Shown here one piece after another: positions 56,024 through 64,000 of a stretch of 64,000 nucleotides of DNA (positions within the stretch are counted from its first letter, which is position 1; each line of letters starts with the position of its first letter). The notes under the pieces were generated by a model, which saw only the letters and a list, made by a program, of their open reading frames with translations, was not told where the DNA came from and made no database searches. The stretch comes from Paramarasmius palmivorus (lineage: Eukaryota; Basidiomycota; Agaricomycetes; Agaricales; Marasmiaceae): NCBI GenBank assembly GCA_037176845.1, contig JAYKXP010000044.1, positions 62,001-126,000 on the forward strand, given 5' to 3'. Made by a program: the position numbers and the translations under genes.

Positions 56024-57621
56024 ATGGCTACGCTGGTCGACCGACCAAGTTCTCTGCTACGAGAATCACCCGTGGAACCCATTATTCCTCAGCGTAGACT
56101 CCGGGAACCAGAAATCATCGATGTTGATTCATTGGATTCGGATAGTGAAGGACAGGCTTCTTCAAGTTCATCTGTTCCAGTGAGACGAAGGGTACGGGCT
56201 CGAAGATCATCAGTCAGTTTCTCTGAGGTGATTGAGCTGAGCGACGACGATGACTCGGATCAGCTACTTGCCACTGGTGGTGAGTTCTCTTTCTTGTGTC
56301 TTTGTGGGAGAGTCGTTCAAGCATTCGGACTCGAGTAGCTCGTTTAACATCACCACCTCCGCGTATAATTGCATCAAATATACCACCTGTTCCACCCCTT
56401 CCTGCACACCTTGCAGTACTCAACTCTTTACCTATGCGTCGACGTCCACCGCCGCACCCCACTTCTGCACCTACCGCAACTGTCATACCGCCTGTGCGTG
56501 CACACGACCAACCTTTTGATTGGGAAAGGAATATCGAAATCACAGGGCAAACGATCCGCGCTCCATCCAGTGGCCCTAGTCGTAGTCGGCATAGTAATCA
56601 GTCTGCGGATGATAATACCCCTGCACGGCAACGGCCTCCTCGTCTCGGCCTTGGAGGCGCACTGATTGCAAGCAATAATGCCCGTCTTCGAGAAGAGCGT
56701 GATCTTGCTCGGCGTCAGCAGATGGCTGCGTACAGACGGTCACAAGCTGCTGTGTATCACCGCACAATGCTTGCGGCAGCTCGAGCTGGTGGCCATACAT
56801 CTGGGAGATGGGACCGAGACGATGAATTGGTTGACCTCTTTCGGGGGAATGTTTGGGTTCCCTTCGAGCCGCCGCGCAGGGACGAGGTCGACTACAAAAC
56901 AGAATACACCCATCCTGACGCCCCTGAAGCTGGTTTCACCTTCAATTTTGGACCTTCGGAAGATACCCACGCAGGCCAGACAAGATCCTCGGACTTCCCT
57001 GCTACATCCCAGGAGAACCCCATTGTCATTGATGATGACGAAGATGAGGTGGCAGCTGGCTCTAGTCAAGGCAAAGGCAAGGCAAAGGCAAAGCCCGTCT
57101 CAGAGTCTCCATCGATCCTCACACTAAAGACCTTACTTGTCTGCTCTTGCTGTCGAGATCCTCTGTTACTCGGCGAAAGCGCTAGCAAGCTAGGCCCTAC
57201 CGGAGAAAAGTCGAAGCGGATCTGGAGTTTGAGATGTGGGCACTTGATTGATGGACGATGTCTGGACGCTCTTTCCGTACCAGCGCCTGGTGAGGTCGAT
57301 GTTCCAGTCGACCGGAAAGGGAAAGGGAAGGCCGTCGAGCCACCTGATCAACCTGTTCCACAAGCATCATGGTACAATCCAATTCGCTCTCGGCTGCGTT
57401 CCTTCAATGACAGCTCAATCCTTTTACCCGATCTGTTGAGCTCATTGAAACGCAAAACGTCGACTCCGAAGAATCTGAACACGGTGGAAGAGGAGTATCA
57501 TTGGCACTGCCCTGTTGGTAGTTGTGGGAGAGAGCATGTTAGTGTTAAGGTTGCTGGTGTTTGGGGGCCTGCGAAGCCGGAGATGGGACGAGGGGATGGT
57601 GCTATTGGAGTCTTTGTTTAG
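56024..57621 (+). CDS. RING-like protein with SUMO-interaction-like motifs
   Basis: Two exons. Exon 1 (56024-56279) is Ser-rich and acidic. The intron starts GTGAGT at 56280 and ends at a TAG (56336-56338), giving ATG-ARLTSPPPRI. The product is about 512 residues. Three hydrophobic-plus-acidic clusters match SUMO-interaction motifs: EIIDVDSLDSDSE, VIELSDDDDSD and PIVIDDDEDE. The C-terminal part has a RING-like zinc pattern: LLVCSCCRDPLLL, a long insert, LRCGHLIDGRCLDAL, a disordered insert and HWHCPVGSCGREH. The combination recalls SUMO-targeted ubiquitin ligases (RNF4, Slx8/Rfp1) acting in the nucleus. The long insertion between zinc pairs makes it an unusual RING, and ligase activity is inference. 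The middle has a basic helix (ARLREERDLARRQQMAAYRR). Confidence 0.78.
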
Positions 57622-57913
57622 TCTTCATAGTCATGTGGGAGAAGTGCGTATGTATATACAGTGTTACACTATAATTGTATTCTGCCTCAGTTCTCGAAAA
57701 CAGTTGTCAGCACATGTTGAACAATAATGATGTTCGAGTGCGAGCACGGTTCGCAGAGCCATGTTGGTGCCAACATCCTGCCTGCGAATATCATTAATGC
57801 GTACTACTGTGTAATGATTGATGGCCTTCGACATGAGGAAATAGCACGACAAGTTGTACAACGCCTAAGGCCTAGGCAGGATGTGTGTCCAATCGAGACG
57901 GCTAGCGACTTCA

Positions 57914-58664
57914 CTAGTCCCAGAATGGCTTGCCTCTGCTCTGCTTGACGCCCTTCCTGTGGACCTTCCCCTTTATCCGTCGTTCATTTGCTGAGCGCTG
58001 AAGGTCAGCTACATGCTTCCTCTTCTCTTCCGGCGTCTCATTCTTCAGATTGGCTACAGAGGCTGCGAGGACGAGCGAGTGAAGCTATTGATCGGTGCAG
58101 TCAGGAAACAGCAGAACAGTGTTATGTCGGGTTCTGACCTTGGAAAGGCAATCCTCAATGTTTTGGGCTTGCGAGCGATATAGCGTAGAAGTGATTAGGA
58201 TTGATTTACTGGACGGTGCGTATTGAGGCTGCGTTACGGATGGTTGGTGTTGAGAGAAAGGGAAGACTGAGGAAACCCACTGATTTCGTTATCTCTGGGC
58301 GAGCCCACAGCGGTATCCAGTCAGCGTTGAGGTCGCATCTTAGCGTTGCCTTTGTGTTGACCTTATTCACATTCTATTCTCCGGAGTGTACTAGTCAGCA
58401 TAAAACTCAGCGTTAGAAGTGAATGTAACTCACTTGTCCACCTGGACCAGAACTTCGCGAGAAGGAAAGTTCTACCAGGTTTCTTGGTATCTTTTTCTCG
58501 CTGAATTGGCTTACCCATGCCCGAGCTTTGGATGAATCCTCAGATGTTTCCAGTGTCACAACGGACGGCGGTGTTGGAAGAGGTTTTCCTTGACTATGGA
58601 AACGACGTGGTGGGTAAATGCATTCCTTCCTGTAGATCTTGAAGAGTCCTTGTCTCAGGAGCAT
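57914..58664 (-). CDS. Mitochondrial peptidyl-tRNA hydrolase ICT1-type (RF-1 domain, GGQ)
   Basis: ICT1/Pth4-type proteins are release-factor-like hydrolases that rescue stalled mitochondrial ribosomes. MLLRQGLFKIYRKECIYPP is a basic, probably mitochondrial targeting, N-terminus. LVELSFSRSSGPGGQ ends in the catalytic GGQ. After a phase-0 intron NVNKVNTKATLRCDLNADWI continues the RF-1 domain. Then come WARPEITKS, SKSILITSTLYRSQAQN and IEDCLSK-LHSLVLAA, with a lysine-rich tail NERRIKGKVHRKGVKQSRGK that would contact rRNA. Stop at 57914. About 190 residues, typical. No codon-recognition domain, as expected for this family. Confidence 0.93.
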
Positions 58665-58669
58665 TAGGG

Positions 58670-60024
58670 ATGGGGGACCATGAGAGATTGAAATTTAGCC
58701 AGCTGCAGGCTTCACCGGGTGACTCGGACGAGCGCCTCTTTCTTCTTGACCATCATCTACTCCATTTCCTCGGACAAGTGACCCGCAACCCGCATGGTTT
58801 TGGAGGGCGATTTACATCCTGCATAGTATAGCTCAGGAGGGCAGGTGGAGATAATGGAGCTCTTGGGTCAATTGGTGCGAGTAGTATTGCAACCTTGGTT
58901 CTATCAGTTCTGACTATTTTGGCTACTGCATATCGCACTGTGGAACGTATACCGCTATCTAGAAGGCCCTGTGCTCCAAGTTATACTACCTCAAGCTCTA
59001 CCTCTCCTGGCCCTTCGGAACCGCAATGGTTCCTTCAGAATGCTCAAATACGCGTGTTTTCTGTTCCTAACGCTCCGGGATACTTGGTAATGAACTAAAT
59101 TGTTATCTAACGAAATCTCTTCGCATGGGGTGCCGCTCTGAAGTCGAGCGACAGCTGTTGCAACTTGCTTCATTTATCACCTCAACGTCCGCAGAATGGT
59201 TGCCTCGCTTTCGCTATCTCATGCCTATGGAACGCAGATACCTAATATGTGGCTTCTCGAAGCAGACAAGGACGATCCTATGGTTGATATGCAGATGAAT
59301 ATGCCAACGGAACTTCCTGGTGGATATCTCACAACTTCTGCGCACTCTACGATCCCGGTGCCATGTTGAGGTCCTCGCATACATCCCAGTAGGCGCTGAT
59401 AGAAGGGCCTTTTTGACGTCGCTCTTTCTGATGCAAGAGGATCCTTCCCGCTGTCACAGGGACATCCAGCCTTGTTGTAGCACGCATTACCGCGACTGTG
59501 AGTCCTAGGACATGTTTGAAGCCGCCTGCTAAGCCGATCCTTTACAGGGTGTGTCCGTGCACGAAGTGCATGCCCTATGTTCGCAGCCTGCTCATTGCCT
59601 TCATACACCGTGCATGCTGCGTTGATCGTGATTACGTGATATTCTAGAACGCACCGTGCTCTCTCTTTCGGCTGGTCAGTGGTTAGAATTGAAGTTGCAT
59701 GGCAGACCTTCCCAAAATGCACGCAAACGTTCTTTTGTGGACTCACTGGTGGCATCTCCTCCTACTTACTTACCTCTTTCCACAAGAATACCTGTCCTCG
59801 AGTGCTTCCTTCCAGACTCGGCTGACGTTGGAAGCATCACTTACATTATCCTCTCAGGAGTCGTATCCGGTTCTCGAGTCTTCCATACTCCGATTTTACA
59901 CGTTATACAAATCGAGTCTGCAATGACATACAGAACACCTGACACTGCGCGTATTCTGCAGAATGTTGAATCCTATATCGTGTTCAACGGCGTATTCAAG
60001 TTTCGACAGTGGCGCATGCCATGA
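58670..60024 (+). CDS. Unidentified multi-exon gene, model incomplete
   Basis: ATG at 58670 gives MGDHERLKFSQLQASPGDSD and RLFLLDHHLLHFLGQ up to FTSC, then a TAG. The same frame resumes as GDNGALGSIGASSIATLVLS and a likely transmembrane stretch, then PQWFLQNAQIRVFSV. Further candidate exons are WLLEADKDDPMVDM with ELPGGYLTTSA, and a long final piece LSLSAGQWLELKLHGRP to RQWRMP, stop 60024. The start is only 6 bp from the ICT1 start on the other strand, so the two genes are tightly divergent. I do not recognise the family and could not place all introns. The in-frame TAG (about 58830) must be intronic or the gene is broken. Confidence 0.4.
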
Positions 60025-60349
60025 CAAAGTCTCCGACGTTCCTCTTGTACACTCGTATTTATTCTGCATGTCTCTGATAATGAAATTTGATACCTCCTTG
60101 CCTACCAGGCACTACATGTGGCAACTGTTTCGTGAACCGTGATCGAAGTTGAAGTTTTCCAAGTATCCCAGGCACACCGAACCGACAGCTCCATCAATAG
60201 ATTATAAAGCGCTCAAAGTGACGAAAGAGGCAATTCTCTTCTTTACCTTCTTCCTCCACCACCGTTCATTTCCTCTTATCCTTTAAAACCGTCCTTTCCT
60301 TCTCAAGGACAGCCATTCCTTCCTCCGCACACCCTCGTTCCTTTTACAA
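60025..60349. promoter_or_regulatory. Promoter region of the DUF1996 gene
   Basis: Contains long CT-rich tracts (for example CTCTTCTTTACCTTCTTCC at about 60235) and an ATTATAAAG at about 60200, typical of a well-expressed fungal gene. Confidence 0.45.
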
Positions 60350-62845
60350 ATGGCTCACTCTTTTGCCATACGCGCTTTAGTTTCCCTTGCGGCGTTGACC
60401 AGTGCACATGCTTATTTCCTGGTTGGAGTCCGTGAGTATAAGCATTCACATCCTCTGGGTCGGGCTAATCAGACCTCGTGTAGGAAACTTCCTGACAACC
60501 GAGAGAATCGACCCGATTGTCAACGTAGGAACAGTTTCCACTCATGTTCATTCCGGTAAGCTCGTTTCAGGTATCTTATCTCGTCTCATGTTTTTGGGAC
60601 TGACTTGGTTTAACTTTCAGTAATGGGCGGCAGTAATTTTAGGGTTTCCACGAACACCTCGTTTTTGCGACAAAGCGAGTGTACCTCCATGCCGATCAAG
60701 GAAGACAAGTCTGCCTACTGGTTCCCGGTAGGTTACAATTGGTCGTGTTCATATCTTTCAGGCACTCATTGGCCATGTTTTCCAGACGCTTTATTTCCAG
60801 TGCGTGCAACCTGTCAATCATACTGATTCTTTGAGCGGCGGCTTAACGGCACGATAGATGGAAGAATGGTTCCTTCAGTTCCGTAGACGGTGGCTCTGTC
60901 ATGTAAGCAGGCAAAGTGCTGCGTCCGTAATCCGTAACTGACATGACACTTTCCAGGTGTACGTCTGGCATCGTGTTATTCGCCACCGTCGTCCTAATGT
61001 GGCTTTAGATTACCTCTTTGACGGCAAGGCCGGCGTTACTACTGCTTTCCCTGACGATGTAAGTTGATGATGGTTCAACGGTAGATACGCGACTGACGAT
61101 CTTTCGTCTACCTAGTTCCGCATGATTTCTGGTATCTACTCCAGTTTGCATCGTAGTTGGCCACATTCTCATTGCATTAGGTGACCCGATGCTCAGAACT
61201 TACGACGAGAACAGCAAAGCTCAGAAGGCCATCACTTTCTTGTGTCTCGATTTCAACGGCGTTACTACCAGGCACAATGAGCTTCCCGCTAAGAGTTGCC
61301 CAAGCGGAATTCGATCGCAAGTTGTAAGATGATCTGGGTCATATCAAGTGCAAAATCAGTACTGAGCTACACACATAACAGAACTTCCCCATGTGCTGGG
61401 ATGGCAAGGTACGATGATGCGCTGGCTGCTCTCTTCTGCTCGATGCTCATCTTGATAACAGAACACTGATTCCGCTGACCACAAATCGCACGTTGCTTTC
61501 CCATCGGGAGGACCTGACTCTGGTGATTGCAGTGATCCCAATTTCCCTGTCAGGATGCCTAGGATCTTTAATGAGGTATGTTTCCTCTGGCATCCGTATC
61601 AGCTCGTCGTTGATCTATGTTTAAGATCTACTGGGATACCGGTTCCTGGGAGGCGCACCGAAATGACGCGATGAAACCCGACCAACCTTTCGTGTACGTA
61701 TGACCTTTGTGAAGATGGTAGGTCAGAGGTACTTAACGGTCGAACATAGCTTCTCTCACGGTGACCGCACGGGCTATGGATATCATGGAGGTGAGGCAAT
61801 TTCGCCAATAATGGAATTCAACAAACTGACATCATGTTCCTGACAGATTTCATCAATGGTTGGGATGCAGGTGTCCTCCAGAAAGTCGTAGATAACTGCT
61901 ACTGCAGTAAGTTCTCCATTCAACCGATTATTGTCCCTTTTCTGAGCCCAATGTCGTAGATGACTTTGGCGATGCCTCCTGCTGTGCGCAGAAAGGACTC
62001 TTCACACTCAACACCGATGGCCACTGTCGTATCACCAGGTCCATCAATGAAATCAGTAAGTCGCGTTCCTTCTGGCCACAAAGTTCAAAGCTAAGTTGAT
62101 CTGTCAGCCACTGGAACTTTGCCCAAGCTTCCTGGAAACAACCCCGTTCAAGAGGAAGGCCACAGAGCCACCATGTTTGCGGATGATACTCATCCCGGAT
62201 TCCTCTCCCCTGTGTACGTGTATACTGGAGATCAGCCTGACCAAGTAGGCACTCCAGTATCCGGCGGATCCGGACCAGGAGACTACCCAACTCTTATTGC
62301 CGAGCCCTCGACCATTGCTTCAGAAACTTCAGGTGCTACCTCGACCGTTTCTTCAGAGACCTACTGCCACCACTACCGCATCGAGCGATGATTCAGCTCA
62401 GACCCAGAGCTCGGTAGAAGCTGGTCCTACCTCCACTCCTCCTTCTGGACCCTATGGCGGCAGTGGCACTTCAATTGCTTCAACCGAGGAGTCTACCCAG
62501 ACTCAGGGCTCGGAGGGAACTACTCCAGTCACCAATCCTGGCTCCGGTAATGGTCCTGCTTCTGGACCCTATGGAACATCCGAGGAGTCCTCCAACGGTG
62601 CCAACAATGGCGCCAACAATGGTTCCAATGGAAACGTTGACACGTCAAACTCCGGAGGTCATGTCTATGGGACCACTGGCTCTTCCAACAACTCCGGCAA
62701 CGGTTCCGATGGTGCATCTGGTTCACAGAATACCTCTGGATCGTCCAAGACATGCCATCGCCGAAGCAACAAGCGTGGTCGCTCCCTTAAGAAAGCGCGT
62801 CATTTTCATGACTCGACGAAACGCTTCACAAACAACCTCTTTTAA
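60350..62845 (+). CDS. Secreted DUF1996 protein with low-complexity tail
   Basis: DUF1996 proteins are secreted fungal proteins of unknown function. MAHSFAIRALVSLAALTSAHA is the signal peptide. The domain reads NFLTTERIDPIVNVGTVSTH, VHSVMGGSNFRVS, LRQSECTSMPIKEDKSAYW, VYVWHRVIRHRRPNV, ITFLCLDFNG, CPSGIRSQVNFPMCWDGK, SHVAFPSGGPDSGDC, PRIFNEIYWDTGSWE, FVFSHGDRTGYGYHGDFING and WDAGVLQKVVDNCYC. The His-rich HVH...HGD..GYGYHGDF pattern is typical. A Ser/Thr/Gly/Asn-rich tail follows and ends basic (KKARHFHDSTKRFTNNLF). Around 62360-62375 the tail changes frame (SSATSTVSSE to PTATTTASSDD) without a plausible intron, so a 1-2 base indel is likely. Without it the protein would end about 15 residues later (HYRIER). 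Confidence 0.85.
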
Positions 62846-63544
62846 ATCTCATGAATAAAATCCAAATTCACCTTTTGCCATACTCCATTATATCCCCTTT
62901 TTTGCACATATGATTCCCAGCTAGAATCATTCCCCTCGTCGTTTTCGTGTTTTCAGGTTTTGCATATACTCTCGTCATCATCAATGTCTTCTCTTTCCGA
63001 TTATCCGTTGACCGCAGTCAGCAGCTAGCCCTGCTGCATACCATCCGAATACCAACCATACTTTTTCATGTCGTAGACGGCGTTCATCCTTCCCTTCGCT
63101 GGTTTCTTAGCAAGCTTTTGGCTGGCTCGTCGTGGGAGGCCTTACATTCCATGTACATGTAGCGTTTACTTGCACGTATACAGTTGTCGTTATGCTTTCT
63201 GAGCTCCGAGCCACTAAGGTATTGTCAGCCTGCTGACTCTTTGGAAAGATTGATATCACTGGGTGGCTTGCTTTTCGCCAGATGATACTTGGCGACCCCA
63301 GGCAGAGGACCTGAAGCCCTCATGTTTATGTTCCCCAAAGTTCTCTGACGTCGGGTTTTCCGATATCTCTGTTCGGCTGCGCAATCTTGGCCACCTTCCG
63401 TCGGCTTGGGGCGGGAGAGTCAAAATAAGGAAAAACAAAGCCGGTACATCTTTTACCGATAATCATCATGATGAACTCGGAAGACATTTCTTCAATACCT
63501 TCTCACAGCCCAGTCCTTGGGCCAATTCTCAAAGCAATTTACGA
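62846..63544. other. Intergenic region before the last gene
   Basis: 3' UTR of the DUF1996 gene and the presumed promoter or leader of the next gene. Short open frames only. Confidence 0.4.
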
Positions 63545-64000
63545 ATGAACGGCCATTCTAAGCCCACACCTTCGGAGTTTGTCAAAATTGGAGATGGAAT
63601 ATACCTTCGTAAACCAGACGAGCTAGCTGTCAGTGGGGCAGAAAACAAGGATCCCAAGTACGTTCGCTTTAGTATGTTTGCGAGTGAGTAATGGCTGACA
63701 GCGGTTATTCTTCACGGCAGCGTTATCCTCGTACTTGGCTGGAGTGCGTCTTATGAATAGTGAATGCTTTAGATTGACGCGTCTAACGCGTGTTGTCATG
63801 CAGTGGCCGCTAAACTTGCTCATATCCACAAATACACCAAAGTATATGAAGAACTATATCCAAGTTCAACGCAAATCTTGATTAGGTCTCAACCCAAGTT
63901 CTTTTGGACGTTCGAGAGCACCCGTGTAAGTGGATCGTTATATCTCAGAAATTCTGTTAGCTAATCGAGTTCCTCAGAGAGCTAACCTAATTCCGGTGAT
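63545..64000 (+). CDS. DUF829 / TMEM53-type alpha/beta hydrolase, 5' part, cut by the right edge
   Basis: DUF829 proteins are predicted alpha/beta hydrolases, often at the nuclear or ER membrane, function not established. The start MNGHSKPTPSEFVKIG is the first convincing Met in the frame; the same frame is open back to 63263. Exons join as GDGIYLRKPDELAVSG, NKDP-NVILVLGW, MAAKLAHIHKYTKVYEELYP, SSTQILIRSQPKFFWTFES, TRRANLIPV and then the window ends. The VILVLGW strand and the KYTKVYEELYP / FFWT pattern identify the family. The catalytic Ser region lies beyond the edge. Confidence 0.8.

Noticed and set aside
1..64000. tRNA, rRNA, CRISPR or bacterial operon features
   Set aside because: None found on reading; gene structure is eukaryotic throughout.

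Overview
The window looks like nuclear DNA of a filamentous basidiomycete, most likely an Agaricomycete. Genes are dense, sit on both strands and are broken by many short introns of about 45-60 nt with GT..AG ends. Fungal-type families are present (WOPR regulator, DUF1479, DUF1996, GH17, GET4, ARV1). No ribosome-binding sites, CRISPR arrays, tRNA or rRNA genes were seen. All gene models below were spliced by eye from the sequence, using family conservation to choose splice sites.

Layout. The left half (0.4-23.1 kb), plus one outlier at 34-36 kb, is an array of seven paralogous cytochrome P450 genes, called A to G here. A, B, C and D are on the minus strand (0.4-11.6 kb). E and F are a tandem pair on the plus strand (17.2-23.1 kb). 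G is on the plus strand at 34.0-36.1 kb, beyond five unrelated genes. The array is decaying or diversifying. A and F carry single nonsense codons. C has lost the I-helix acid and E has Asp in place of the K-helix ExxR Glu. A and B have a GA dinucleotide where the donor of one shared intron should be. D and G look most canonical, although G uses a GC donor at that same intron. No polyketide synthase, NRPS or terpene synthase is visible, so this is a P450 array rather than a recognisable biosynthetic cluster.

Between and beyond the P450s are mostly single-copy housekeeping or secreted-enzyme genes. These are a Ser-rich coiled-coil protein (14.3-16.4 kb), a very intron-rich divergent beta-tubulin with 9-nt and 6-nt microexons (23.4-26.0 kb), a DUF1479 protein, a GH17-like secreted protein, GET4, ARV1, a small heat-shock protein with two perfect heat-shock elements, an uncharacterised protein, an HSBP1-like protein, the TFIIH subunit Tfb2/p52 and a WOPR (Gti1/Pac2) transcription factor. 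They are followed by an aldo-keto reductase, a secreted type-B carboxylesterase, a zinc alcohol dehydrogenase, a RING-like protein with SUMO-interaction-like motifs, a mitochondrial ICT1-type peptidyl-tRNA hydrolase, an unidentified gene, a secreted DUF1996 protein and the start of a DUF829/TMEM53-type hydrolase cut by the right edge. The left edge cuts the 3' end of another plus-strand gene.

The most unusual signals are in RNA processing. Four genes need a GC-AG intron to restore their frame, and one P450 intron position shows GT, GC, GA or no intron among paralogs. Two introns end in perfect hairpins. A P450 acceptor is tandemly duplicated. The beta-tubulin contains a 6-nt exon. All are inferences from reading frame and family conservation, and RNA-seq would settle them.
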